Origin: Lelliottia amnigena
GTDB lineage: Bacteria; Pseudomonadota; Gammaproteobacteria; Enterobacterales; Enterobacteriaceae
Direction of reading: 5' to 3'
Length of the DNA stretch: 64,000 bases
Assembly: GCA_900635465.1 (NCBI GenBank)
Contig: LR134135.1
Coordinates: 1 to 64,000 of the forward strand
Shown here piece by piece: positions 41,828 through 51,709 of the stretch (within the stretch, counting starts at the first letter, position 1; each line of letters starts with the position of its first letter). The notes beneath the pieces are model-generated. The model was given only the letters and a program-made list of their open reading frames with translations. It did no database searches and had not been told where the DNA came from. The translations under genes were made by a program, and so were the position numbers.

Positions 41828-43153
41828 TTAATTACTGGCTGGTTCAGCTGCACCCACGGTTGCCTGGGCTTTTTGTTCTTCGTTTTTCATCAAAGAACGC
41901 TCGTAAGCACGCAGGAACGGCAGATACATGATTGCTGACATCACCATACAAATAACGCACATCACGACCGGACTAAACGCCCAGTTGGCGGCCCACGATG
42001 CGCCGATTGGGGCAGGCGTAGTCCATGGCGTCAGAGATACAACTTGTGCGATCCAGCCGAGTTTAGTTGCGCCATACGCCAGGCAGGCGTTAATCAACGG
42101 CACGAACACGAACGGGAGGAACAGCATTGGGTTCATGATGATCGGTGCGCCGAACAGAATCGGTTCGTTGATGTTAAAGAAGCTTGGCACCACACCCATT
42201 TTGCCGATAGTGCGCAGGTGCGCCACACGGCTACGCAGTAGCAGGAACGCCAGCGGCAGAGTCGAGCCCACGCCACCGATCAGCAGATAGTGATCCCAGA
42301 AACCTTGCAGATAAACGTGTGGAAGCGCCGTGCCAGCCGCCAGTGCAGCCTGGTTTGCCGACAGATTCGCCATCCAGAACGGGTTCATAATACCGGTGAC
42401 AATCAGCGAGCCGTGGATACCCGCGAACCAGAAGATCTGGCACAGCAGGACGGAAAGCAGAATGGCTGGCAGGGAATCCGATGCAGAAACCAGCGGCTCC
42501 AGCAGGTGCATAATCGCCTGCGGGATAATCATGCCGGTCTGCGCTTCGATGAACAGGTTCAGCGGGTGCAGCGTACCGATAACGACCATCACAGGGATCA
42601 GGATTTCAAAGGAGCGCGCCACGCCGGTTGGGACTTCTTTCGGCAGACGGATTGTTACTTTGTTTTCCTTCAGCCACGCATAAACGCGGGTGGAGTAGAT
42701 AGCGGTAATCAACGCGGTGAAAATGCCCTGGCCGGACATGTACTGCGTGGAGATTTTGCCGTCGGCATACGGGGCGGCGACCAGCAGGAACGCCATAAAC
42801 GCCAGCAGGCCTGACATCACCGGATCGAGATTAAACTGGCGGCCCAGGCTTGCACCAATGCCCACCGAGATAAAGAAGGTCATTACGCCCATGCTGAGGT
42901 TAAACGGCAGCATCAGCTGTTCGCGGTAGGTCTGGGAGAAATCAAGCCAGCCGCGTGCAAAGCTGTTGGTCGTATCCGCGGAGAACGGCGGGAAGATGAA
43001 CACCAGCATAAACGAGCCGATGATCATAAACGGCAGGGCGGCGGTAAAGCCGTCACGGATCGCAATCACGTACTTTTGCTGACCCAGTTTGGCCGCCAGC
43101 GGGGTGATGGACTGCTCGATCACCGCAACCATGGATTGATATAACGAACTCAT
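41828..43153 (-). CDS. PTS cellobiose-type enzyme IIC
   Basis: This 441-residue membrane channel of the lactose/cellobiose PTS family (CelB/ChbC type) has about ten helices. Typical segments are KYVIAIRDGFTAALPFMIIG near residue 27, FWFAGIHGSLIVTGIMNPFW near 235 and FNINEPILFGAPIIMNPM near 325, which hold the substrate-binding His and Glu. ATG 43153 has AAGG upstream. It begins 12 bases after EIIB. The C-terminal tail (KNEEQKAQATVGAAEPASN) is polar and probably cytoplasmic. Confidence 0.94.
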   Translation of the reverse strand: MSSLYQSMVAVIEQSITPLAAKLGQQKYVIAIRDGFTAALPFMIIGSFMLVFIFPPFSADTTNSFARGWLDFSQTYREQLMLPFNLSMGVMTFFISVGIGASLGRQFNLDPVMSGLLAFMAFLLVAAPYADGKISTQYMSGQGIFTALITAIYSTRVYAWLKENKVTIRLPKEVPTGVARSFEILIPVMVVIGTLHPLNLFIEAQTGMIIPQAIMHLLEPLVSASDSLPAILLSVLLCQIFWFAGIHGSLIVTGIMNPFWMANLSANQAALAAGTALPHVYLQGFWDHYLLIGGVGSTLPLAFLLLRSRVAHLRTIGKMGVVPSFFNINEPILFGAPIIMNPMLFLPFVFVPLINACLAYGATKLGWIAQVVSLTPWTTPAPIGASWAANWAFSPVVMCVICMVMSAIMYLPFLRAYERSLMKNEEQKAQATVGAAEPASN

Positions 43154-43165
43154 GAGAACACCTTC

Positions 43166-43480
43166 TTAGTGTGCCGCTTCGATGAGCGACAGAGCGTAGT
43201 CCAGAACCTTATCACCACGCTGCATTCCGTAGTCCATCATATCGATGGCTTGTACCGGAATACCTTGCGTAGCAGCCTTGTCTGCGAGTGTCTTTAACAT
43301 GTATTTCACTTGGGGTCCGAGAAGCACGACCTGGTATTGCGGAAACTGCGTATCAAATTCGGACACGCCGTACGCATCAATTTTCACAGGTAGACCGCGT
43401 TCTTCTGCTGCCTCGACCATTTTCCTCACCAGCAGGCTGGTGGACATCCCGGCAGAGCAGCACAGCATAATCTTGAACAT
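43166..43480 (-). CDS. PTS lactose/cellobiose-type enzyme IIB
   Basis: The 104-residue cytoplasmic protein is phosphorylated on a cysteine and passes phosphate to the incoming sugar. The active-site motif MLCCSAGMSTSLLVRKM is at residues 5-21. I chose ATG 43480 with AGGA 9 bases upstream over a TTG two codons before. It is the first gene of the operon, whose promoter faces the divergent lacI-type gene with palindromic operators between them. Confidence 0.93.
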   Translation of the reverse strand: MFKIMLCCSAGMSTSLLVRKMVEAAEERGLPVKIDAYGVSEFDTQFPQYQVVLLGPQVKYMLKTLADKAATQGIPVQAIDMMDYGMQRGDKVLDYALSLIEAAH

Positions 43481-43533
43481 CGACAACCATCCTATAAATG
43501 TAAAAAGTTATTGCGGGGCTGATTGGATAACAT

Positions 43534-43551
43534 ATGGAAACCGGTTTCCAT
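43534..43551. promoter_or_regulatory. Perfect palindromic operator of the PTS operon
   Basis: ATGGAAACCGGTTTCCAT is a perfect 18-base palindrome with a central CG step, the typical form of LacI/GalR-family operators. It lies 54 bases before the EIIB start in the divergent promoter region. Confidence 0.85.
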
Positions 43552-43653
43552 TCATAAAGGACAGAAGTGTGACATCCTTCAAAGTCCGTTACTCACGGGG
43601 CTTATTAATAGGATTTGCGTCACGAAATTTGGCGTTTTCAATATCAAAATGAG

Positions 43654-43695
43654 TGGAAACGGAAAATCGGTTTCCATGGAAAACGGAAACGGATA
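43654..43695. promoter_or_regulatory. Second cluster of operator half sites
   Basis: TGGAAAC (43654-43660) and GTTTCCA (43670-43676) form an inverted repeat with 9 bases between. Another half site, ATGGAAAACGGAAACGG, follows at once. The same GGAAAC / GTTTCC half sites make up the palindrome at 43534, about 130 bases away; two operators at this distance could allow looping. Confidence 0.65.
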
Positions 43696-43772
43696 TACTC
43701 CTGATTGGCTATATTGTGAGCCGAAGCGGTAACGGGAATTACAGGCTACGTGGGGCCTGTCAGGGGAATATG

Positions 43773-44723
43773 ATGTCTACAATCAACGATGTATCACGTC
43801 TGGCCGGGGTGTCAAAAGCCACGGTATCACGGGTGTTGAGCGGGTCGCGCGGCGTTAAGGAAGCCAGCCGTGAGGCCGTATTAAAAGCGGCGGATGAGCT
43901 GAACTATCGGCCAAACGTCATTGCGCAGTCGCTGCTGAGCCAATCGACCGGCTGTATCGGTGTTATTTGCGCGCAGGATAATATCAACCAGACGACGGGC
44001 TATCTGTACGCGCTGGAAAAACACCTCAGTCAGCATCAAAAACACCTGCTGCTGCGCTTCGCAAACACGAAAAGTGAAGTGCTTAATGCACTTGATGAAC
44101 TCTCCTGCGGACTGTGCGATGACATTCTGATTATCGGTGCGCGCTTCCCTCTGCAAGTCGATCAGGAAAACGTCATTCTGGTGGACTGCATGGAGTCTGA
44201 TAATGCCAATAGCATCCAGTTTGATCACGCCTTTGCCGCCGAAACCGCCTGTAATTATCTGACCAGCCAGGGCCGCCGCCAGATTGCGCTGATCCAGCCG
44301 CAGGGCAGTGGTTTTGCCGATCAGGTGCTGCTCGGTTACAAACACGCGCTGGAGAAAAACTTCCTGCCGTTTAATCGTAATCTGGTGTTTATGGATGCCA
44401 CATCGTCATCCGTGGCGTTGCAGGAATTGCTCAATAACGCCACGACGCTGAATTTTAATGCGCTGTTGGTGGCTGATGAGCAAGAAGCACATCGCGTGAT
44501 CCCGCAGCTGCAGGCGTTCAATAAATCGGTGCCGGAAGACATCATGGTCTTTAGTCTGGCCGGTTCGCTGCATCTGCCAGGGATTCCAACAATTCCGGCG
44601 ATTGAATATTCGATGGATGCCATGGCGGCGCGTATTGTGGCGTGGCTCAATGAAAAAACGCAGATGCTCGGCTCATACGTTTTGCGTGGTGATTTGATTA
44701 TTCCAGATATCCGCAAGCGTTAA
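43773..44723 (+). CDS. LacI-family transcriptional regulator
   Basis: The protein has 316 residues from ATG 43773 (317 from the ATG just before it). A LacI-type helix-turn-helix (TINDVSRLAGVSKATVSRVL) and hinge helix (NVIAQSLLS) at residues 3-60 precede a periplasmic-binding-protein-like effector domain (GCIGVICAQD to the end). It is divergent from the PTS operon and very likely represses it, responding to a phosphorylated beta-glucoside. AGGGGA lies before the start. The longer frame upstream crosses the operator and is not expected to be translated. Confidence 0.9.
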   Translation: MSTINDVSRLAGVSKATVSRVLSGSRGVKEASREAVLKAADELNYRPNVIAQSLLSQSTGCIGVICAQDNINQTTGYLYALEKHLSQHQKHLLLRFANTKSEVLNALDELSCGLCDDILIIGARFPLQVDQENVILVDCMESDNANSIQFDHAFAAETACNYLTSQGRRQIALIQPQGSGFADQVLLGYKHALEKNFLPFNRNLVFMDATSSSVALQELLNNATTLNFNALLVADEQEAHRVIPQLQAFNKSVPEDIMVFSLAGSLHLPGIPTIPAIEYSMDAMAARIVAWLNEKTQMLGSYVLRGDLIIPDIRKR

Positions 44724-44724
44724 A

Positions 44725-44752
44725 AAAAAGCGTGAAGCTTAGGCTTCACGCT
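44725..44752 (-). terminator. Terminator between lacI-type gene and yicS
   Basis: AGCGTGAAGC / GCTTCACGCT with a 4-base loop has an A run on its left, which on the minus strand becomes eight T. It therefore terminates yicS and may also slow the lacI-type transcript. Confidence 0.75.
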
Positions 44753-45048
44753 CAGTAATCCTCCATGCAATCGACCTTTCCAACCGCCTCCCAGTAGTTG
44801 TCCAGATTGTCGCGTTCCATCGCCAGCACGGCGTTTTTAATCAGCAGCTTATTCGCCTCCGATGACATAATCATGGTCTGCCACTCTTTATCCGTCTGCT
44901 TGCTCTGAGGCGAACAGACTTTTTTGATATCTTTCATCACGACTTGTTTAATTTTCTCATCTTTAGCCGGATCTCGCGTCTCCTTCGCATGGGCGAAGGC
45001 GGCAAAAAGTAAACAGACAACCAGGCAAAACAGGTGTGCAACTTTCAT
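44752..45048 (-). CDS. yicS: YicS family periplasmic protein
   Basis: The 98-residue product begins with a signal peptide (MKVAHLFCLVVCLLFAAFAHA) and continues with a helical domain: KDIKKVCSPQSKQTDKEWQT and AVLAMERDNLDNYWEAVGKV, then DCMEDY. Two Cys (about residues 44 and 94) may form a disulfide. It resembles E. coli YicS (97 residues) in its signal, Cys positions and the NYWEA(L/V)GKV(E/D)C end. Function is unknown. The start at 45048 is chosen because the longer frame has no ribosome binding site. As in E. coli it is in the nlpA-nepI neighbourhood. Confidence 0.82.
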   Translation of the reverse strand: MKVAHLFCLVVCLLFAAFAHAKETRDPAKDEKIKQVVMKDIKKVCSPQSKQTDKEWQTMIMSSEANKLLIKNAVLAMERDNLDNYWEAVGKVDCMEDY

Positions 45049-45300
45049 TGAAACCCCCGAAAAAAACACGCATTGTCTTCTGAAATATATCGTTACATTC
45101 ATGGTTGCGATTCAAGTCGAAAGTATGAAATTGATCGTTCGCGGGTATGAGACGTTTTAAGCGTAGCCGCAGATTTTGCCGCTCTCTATTGCCTGAAAAA
45201 ATATTTATTCGCTGTCGCGAATACACGCTGTGCGTTTGCTATTCGCGGGACCCGCACATTATTCTTGAGAGAATCATTGGGCTAAAAACAAGGAGATAAA

Positions 45301-45720
45301 ATGCAACTGAGCGTCACCAACACGATTACCGCACATGAGAAAGATGAACTCCTGAGCGGATTACGCTCTTACAACCGTCAGTTTATTAACTTTGCCAACG
45401 TGAGCGGCGACGTTGCGGTTTATGCGCGTGATGAAAAGGGCGTGATGATCGGTGGGCTGATGGGCAACCGCAAAGGAGAATGGCTGAACATTGACTATTT
45501 GTGGGTCAGCAGCGATGCGCGCGGCACCGGACTTGGGAGCCAAATTATGCAGGCCGCCGAAGAAGAGGCAAAACGTATGGGATGCCTCCATGCGCTGGTG
45601 GACACGTTTAGCTTTCAGGCCCGCCCGTTTTATGAAAAGCAGGGCTATCGGCTGCAAATGACGCTGGATGATTTTCCGCAAAAGGGCATGCAGCGGCATT
45701 ACCTGTCGAAAGTGCTCTAA
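45301..45720 (+). CDS. GNAT family N-acetyltransferase
   Basis: The 139-residue protein has a GNAT fold with acetyl-CoA motif [20 protein letters not shown] (about residues 68-87) and the C-terminal [20 protein letters not shown]. The substrate is unknown. A Shine-Dalgarno AAGGAG lies 6 bases before ATG 45301. It converges on the TetR-type gene with 4 bases of overlap. Confidence 0.85.
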   Translation: MQLSVTNTITAHEKDELLSGLRSYNRQFINFANVSGDVAVYARDEKGVMIGGLMGNRKGEWLNIDYLWVSSDARGTGLGSQIMQAAEEEAKRMGCLHALVDTFSFQARPFYEKQGYRLQMTLDDFPQKGMQRHYLSKVL

Positions 45721-46376
45721 CCGCCGATCCCCTCGCCAATCACCGCAAGCGCATGTCTCACGATAATCTCCGGTGAGAGCGCTTTTAGCCTTTCGTCGTT
45801 TCGCATCCGCGAGAACGGCACCAGCACCAGGCTTAATAGGGTGGTGAAGAGCAACTCTGGCGCAAGCTCGCGGTTCAGTTTGCCTTCCTGCTGCCAGCGC
45901 GCAATATTGGCAAGCGTCGCCTGATATTTATCATCTCCAAAGCGTGCCTGCAGATGGGTGCGCAGCACCGGCATTTCGCCAATCACTTCCTGCATCCACA
46001 GCGGCGCAAACCAGTGATATTGCCCGGCGAGTTCTGCCAGTTTTTTTACCATCAAAGTCAGCGCCGTGACGGGATCATCTGGATGTGCGTCAAAAACCGC
46101 GCCGATCGCGCTGCGAAGTGGCAGAAAACGCTCCTCGACCATGGCGTCGAGTAATTGCTCACGAGAATTGAAATAGTAATGCAGCATTGCTGGCGTCACG
46201 CCCGCTTCTTTCGCAATGGCATTGAGGGACGTATTCGCGATGCCCTGGCGGGAAAACAGATCAAGGGCAATGTCCAGCAATCGTTCCCGGCCGGTGGCTG
46301 TGGGCTTTGTTCCACGCGGGCGTCCGGGGCGACGGCTTTGCGGCGTGGATTCAGAATGGTCCTTTTGTGCTGGCAT
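45717..46376 (-). CDS. TetR-family repressor of the adjacent efflux gene
   Basis: The 219-residue protein has an Arg/Pro-rich start ([12 protein letters not shown]), a TetR helix-turn-helix (about residues 33-80: [39 protein letters not shown]) and a helical ligand-binding domain. It is divergent from the DHA2 transporter, 78 bases away, and so probably represses it, released by an unknown toxic compound. The gap contains an AT-rich inverted repeat. Confidence 0.88.
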   Translation of the reverse strand: MPAQKDHSESTPQSRRPGRPRGTKPTATGRERLLDIALDLFSRQGIANTSLNAIAKEAGVTPAMLHYYFNSREQLLDAMVEERFLPLRSAIGAVFDAHPDDPVTALTLMVKKLAELAGQYHWFAPLWMQEVIGEMPVLRTHLQARFGDDKYQATLANIARWQQEGKLNRELAPELLFTTLLSLVLVPFSRMRNDERLKALSPEIIVRHALAVIGEGIGG

Positions 46377-46390
46377 AGTACGCGGATTCC

Positions 46391-47975
<1,585 letters not shown>

Positions 47976-48064
47976 CGCGTAAAAATGGTCGTCCGATTTT
48001 CGGTTGTGGGAGATGAGCCGAACGCGCCACACTCATCCGGCACACCCTATAACCGGAGACAACC

Positions 48065-48826
48065 ATGAATTTTGCCGCGCTTCATCATCAACCCGCACCG
48101 CTCATTATCGCCAACGTCTGGGATGCCAGCAGCGCACTGGCGGCCCACCAGGCTGGATATCTTGCACTCGGCACATCCAGCGCGGCGATTGCTGCCCTGC
48201 TGGGTTACGAAGACGGCGAGGCGATCTCGTTTGATGAGCTGTTGTTTATGGTGACGCGCATTCAGGCGGTCACCACGTTGCCGCTCAGCGTCGATCTGGA
48301 ATCCGGGTACAGCGAAACGACAAACGGCATCATTGAAAATATTCAGCGTCTGGCGCAGCTCGGCATTGTGGGCGTTAATCTTGAAGACAGCCGGGTGATT
48401 GAGGGCGTACGTCAGCCGGAAAATGCTTCTGCATTTGCCACAAAGCTCGGGCAAATTCGTCAAGCGTGCCCTGAAATGTTCCTGAATATTCGCACCGACG
48501 GTTTTCTGCTAAATGACGACAACGCGCTGAACGAGACCCGCCGTCGCGGCCAGCTTTATGCGGCGCAGGGTGCTGACGGCTTTTTCGTGCCTGGCGTGAC
48601 CCGAGAAGAGCATATCCGCGCGCTCGTTCGTGATGTTCCCCTGCCGCTAAATGTGATGTGTATGCCCACTCTGGCTGATTTCGCTACGCTCGCCGTATCA
48701 GGCGTGCGGCGTATCTCCATGGGAAATTTTGTCCATTCTTCGATACAAACGCGCCTAAAGGATTTACTGTTAACGATCCAAAATGAGCAGTCCTTCGCGG
48801 GAGTTTTCAGCCATGAAAGTCACTGA
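48065..48826 (+). CDS. Isocitrate lyase/PEP mutase family protein
   Basis: The 253-residue protein belongs to the ICL/PEPM superfamily (TIM barrel, Mg2+ dependent C-C or P-C bond enzymes). The segments ANVWDASSALAAHQAGYLAL, SVDLESGYSE and VGVNLEDSRVIEG are the substrate and Mg2+-binding parts. It lacks the KKCGH catalytic motif of true isocitrate lyase and is far shorter, so it is closer to 2,3-dimethylmalate lyase/oxaloacetase-like members. The reaction is unknown. Its stop codon lies inside the start of the ada-like gene (14-base overlap), so the two are expressed together. Confidence 0.85.
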   Translation: MNFAALHHQPAPLIIANVWDASSALAAHQAGYLALGTSSAAIAALLGYEDGEAISFDELLFMVTRIQAVTTLPLSVDLESGYSETTNGIIENIQRLAQLGIVGVNLEDSRVIEGVRQPENASAFATKLGQIRQACPEMFLNIRTDGFLLNDDNALNETRRRGQLYAAQGADGFFVPGVTREEHIRALVRDVPLPLNVMCMPTLADFATLAVSGVRRISMGNFVHSSIQTRLKDLLLTIQNEQSFAGVFSHESH

Positions 48827-49846
48827 CAGCAGCCAGTGCGATACCTGGTATCAGGCGTTGCTCGACCGTGCGTCGGAGTTCACGGGCGTCTTTTTCGTGG
48901 GCGTCAGAACCACCGGCGTCTTCTGCATCTCGGTCTGCCGGGCGCGCAAGCCAAAGCGTGAAAACGTCGATTTCTACGATGATTTTAAATCTGCGCTGGA
49001 CGCGGGTTTTCGCCCTTGCAAAGTATGTCGTCCCACAGAAAATGCCTTTACCGCCCCGGATTTCATTGCGCAGGCACTCGGTATGCTGCGCGAGAATCCA
49101 AAAGCGCGCGTGAGTGACACTGAGCTGCGCCAAAAAGGGATCGGCCCGGAACGCGTCCGCCGCTGGTTTTTGCAAAACCACGGCATGACCTTTCAGGCAT
49201 TTCAGCGGATGCAGCGGGTTAACGTGGCGTTGCAGGAGCTAAAAAGTGGCCGCACGGCGACTGACGTGGCGTTCGACAGCGGTTATGAATCCTTGAGTGG
49301 ATTTGGCTACACCTGTAAAAAGCTCACGGGGCATGCGCCGAGTGAAAGCCGCCAGGTGATTCTGATCCATCGCTTTACCACGCCTCTCGGCCCGATGTTT
49401 GTGTGTGCGACGGAGCGCGGCATCTGTTTGCTGGAATTTGTCGACAGGCGGATGCTGGAAACCGAGTTCAGCGACTTACAGCGTTTGCTGAAGGCCAGAA
49501 TCATGGCGGGTGAAAATCGGCATACCCGTCCAGATGGAAGCGGAGATGGGGGAATATTTTGCAGGCACTCGTCAGCAATTCGAGGTCACTCTCGACATGC
49601 CTGGAAGCGAATTTCAGCGCACCGTCTGGGAGGCGTTACAGGCCGTGCCTTTTGGGCGAAACGTCACACTATCAGGCGCTGGCAAAACAGATCGACAAAC
49701 CCGCAGCGGTGCGTGCCGTGGCGGGGGCAAATGGGGCAAACCGAGTCGCGATCGTCATTCCCTGCCATCGCATTATCGGCAAAGACGGTTCATTGACCGG
49801 CTATGGCGGCGGAATAGCGCGTAAAGCGTGGGCTCATCGCCCATGA
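48813..49846 (+). pseudogene. Ada-like methyltransferase/AraC regulator, broken by two or three +1 bases
   Basis: Ada repairs O6-methylguanine and methylphosphotriesters and activates alkylation-repair genes. The order is complete: an Ada zinc domain with Cys ligands in FCISVC and CKVC (residues 37-78), an AraC helix-turn-helix (RRWFLQNHGMTFQAFQRM, TATDVAFDSGYESLSGFGY) and a C-terminal O6-methylguanine methyltransferase with the active Cys in VAIVIPCHRIIG. The frame is broken by one extra base in CC 49530-49531 and one in GGG 49654-49656. Removing another G at 49830-49832 would give a more typical end (AWLIAHE); this last one is uncertain. The context suggests sequencing errors. Confidence 0.85.
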
Positions 49847-49966
49847 AAAAAAAGCACCGTTGAGCGGGATAGATTTTTTTCTTCTGATTGATTCCTTTTC
49901 GGTTTTTTCGCGCGCCGCTGCGTTATCGATATAGTCGTGAAAACGTCTATCAAAAGGAGCGGTCTC

Positions 49967-50770
49967 GTGAAACTGAAATTCGGCGCATTACTGCTGGCGG
50001 GCCTGCTGCTCGCGGGCTGTGACCAAAGCGGCAGCAATGCTAAACATATTAAAGTCGGGGTCATCAACGGCGCAGAGCAAGATGTGGCAGAAGTTGCCAA
50101 AAAGGTGGCGAAAGAGAAATACGGTCTGGAGGTTGAGCTGGTGGGCTTCAGCGGGTCGCTTCTGCCAAACGATGCAACCAATCAGGGCGAACTGGACGCC
50201 AACGTGTTCCAGCATCGCCCTTTCCTGGCCGAGGATAACAAAGCGCACAACTATAAGCTGGTGGCGGTCGCCAATACGTTCGTCTTTCCGATGGCGGGGT
50301 ATTCGCGCAAGGTGAAATCCGTTTCCGAGCTGAAAGAGGGCGCAACGATTGCCATTCCAAACGACCCAACCAATCTTGGCCGTGCGCTGTTGCTGCTGCA
50401 AAGTCAAAAGCTGATCGCGCTTAAACCGGATACCGGGCTGCTGCCAACGGCGCTGGACATCACCGCCAATCCTAAGAACCTGAAAATCATGGAGCTGGAA
50501 GGCGCACAGCTCCCGCGCGTGCTGGACGACCCAAAAGTAGACGTGGCGATTATCAGCACCACGTATCTCCAGCAAACGGGCCTGTCGCCTGTCCATGACG
50601 GCGTGTTTATCGAAGACGGAAACTCACCTTACGTGAATATTGTCGTCACCCGTGAAGACAACAAAGATGCAGAGAACGTAAAAGAATTTGTTCAGTCCTA
50701 TCAGTCACCGGAAGTGGCGAAAGCGGCAGAAAAAATCTTTAACGGCGGGGCAGTTCCGGGCTGGGAATGA
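49967..50770 (+). CDS. nlpA: Lipoprotein NlpA (MetQ-like substrate-binding protein)
   Basis: The 267-residue protein starts at GTG 49967 with AAGGAG upstream and has a lipoprotein signal, LKFGALLLAGLLLAGCDQSG, with the lipid Cys about residue 17. An Asp after that Cys (CD) favours retention in the inner membrane. The rest is a MetQ-type (NlpA family) methionine-binding protein: IKVGVINGAEQDVAEVAKKV, LDANVFQHRPFL, AIPNDPTNLGRALLLL. Length and neighbours (yicS, nepI, yicL) match E. coli NlpA (272 residues). It is a minor methionine-binding lipoprotein there; no transporter genes are next to it. Confidence 0.92.
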   Translation: MKLKFGALLLAGLLLAGCDQSGSNAKHIKVGVINGAEQDVAEVAKKVAKEKYGLEVELVGFSGSLLPNDATNQGELDANVFQHRPFLAEDNKAHNYKLVAVANTFVFPMAGYSRKVKSVSELKEGATIAIPNDPTNLGRALLLLQSQKLIALKPDTGLLPTALDITANPKNLKIMELEGAQLPRVLDDPKVDVAIISTTYLQQTGLSPVHDGVFIEDGNSPYVNIVVTREDNKDAENVKEFVQSYQSPEVAKAAEKIFNGGAVPGWE

Positions 50771-50845
50771 AACCCACACCATGTTAATGGTTAATAAGGG
50801 GCATAGAGTGGTCGTTTAATAGGCTTTTGATATTAAGGAAAGCAC

Positions 50846-50898
50846 GCAAAATAAGCTCCCCGCCCGGTTTTTGATTGGGGGTGGGTGGCTTATTTTGC
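50846..50898 (+). terminator. Long hairpin between nlpA and the next lipoprotein gene
   Basis: GCAAAATAAGC (50846-50856) and GCTTATTTTGC (50888-50898) are perfect 11-bp arms, with C-rich and G-rich inner parts (TCCCCGCCC, GGGGGTGGG) that extend the stem. It ends 18 bases before the start of the next gene. It can end the nlpA transcript or shape the leader of the next one. Confidence 0.65.
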
Positions 50899-50916
50899 AC
50901 AGACAAGGAAAGAAAA

Positions 50917-51438
50917 ATGAAGATTAAAAGCATCGTGCTCGCTGCCATTATTCCTCTGGCGCTAAGTGCATGTTCTCGGTTATTACCCCTTGATTATACT
51001 AATTATCAGGGCAGTGATGCGGCAACGATCTATACCCTGAATCAGCAGGGCAACGTCGGCACTATTTATCTGGGCAGCTACAAATTTAATGAAAAAGATG
51101 CCTGCTACGATATGGTCGACAGGTACCAGCTGGAATCGAATTTCCTCGAATCTAAAGGAAAAGTGATTGTCAGCAGGGTTAAACCTGGTGCTCAGTATTC
51201 TGTTTCACAGATCAAAAATAGGGGCAGCTACCTGATCGATTCGGACTCTTCCTTTATTCCTGAGGCTGGCAAATACTATTACATTGCCTCTGGCAGCAAG
51301 ATTGTTGAGGTACCAGCGAGTTTTATCCCCGACCCTAACGTCAGCGAGGATAGCGTCGTGAAACACTATGAGAAAACGCCAGTCAAGTTCTGGAATCTTA
51401 AGAAGCGATGCTCGCGTGCCTGGTGGCATGTGGGTTAA
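50917..51438 (+). CDS. Unknown lipoprotein
   Basis: I do not recognise this protein. The 173 residues begin MKIKSIVLAAIIPLALSAC, a clear lipoprotein signal with the lipid Cys at about residue 19. The mature part has a central beta-rich domain (IYTLNQQGNVGTIYLGSYK, GKVIVSRVKPGAQYSVSQI, YYYIASGSKIVEVPASFIPD) and ends WNLKKRCSRAWWHVG. The start ATG 50917 has AAGG before it. It lies between nlpA and the two-partner secretion genes and is read in the same direction. The C-terminal ten residues could be altered by a frameshift. Confidence 0.7.
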   Translation: MKIKSIVLAAIIPLALSACSRLLPLDYTNYQGSDAATIYTLNQQGNVGTIYLGSYKFNEKDACYDMVDRYQLESNFLESKGKVIVSRVKPGAQYSVSQIKNRGSYLIDSDSSFIPEAGKYYYIASGSKIVEVPASFIPDPNVSEDSVVKHYEKTPVKFWNLKKRCSRAWWHVG

Positions 51439-51596
51439 TTGCTGGCTGCGGTGGTGTTAATAAGCCACCGCAGGGTTTTACTGGAAGTGGCAGAATGGCG
51501 ACACATATGACGTATCGGCGGCGCAGGGATAAACAAACGGATATGATGCGGTGCCGATATATTAAATATCTTTTTAAGGCTGAATGTAATATTTAA
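51408..51596 (+). CDS. Doubtful short lipoprotein-like ORF
   Basis: The 62-codon frame overlaps the end of the previous gene and begins MLACLVACGLIAGCGGVNKP, which looks like a lipobox (IAGC). There are no basic residues in the first part, the second half is unordered and rich in Arg/Met (MTYRRRRDKQTDMMRCR) and no neighbour suggests a role. It may be chance coding, or the remnant of a lipoprotein. Confidence 0.2.
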   Translation: MLACLVACGLIAGCGGVNKPPQGFTGSGRMATHMTYRRRRDKQTDMMRCRYIKYLFKAECNI

Positions 51597-51709
51597 TCTA
51601 AATCACATATTTTGCAAAAATATAACGCTTAACTTAAATTTTGTACCCCTTATTTGAGACTCGCCTTATAGTCTCGGAAATATTCAGACATGTTTTCATT
51701 CAGGGAAAG

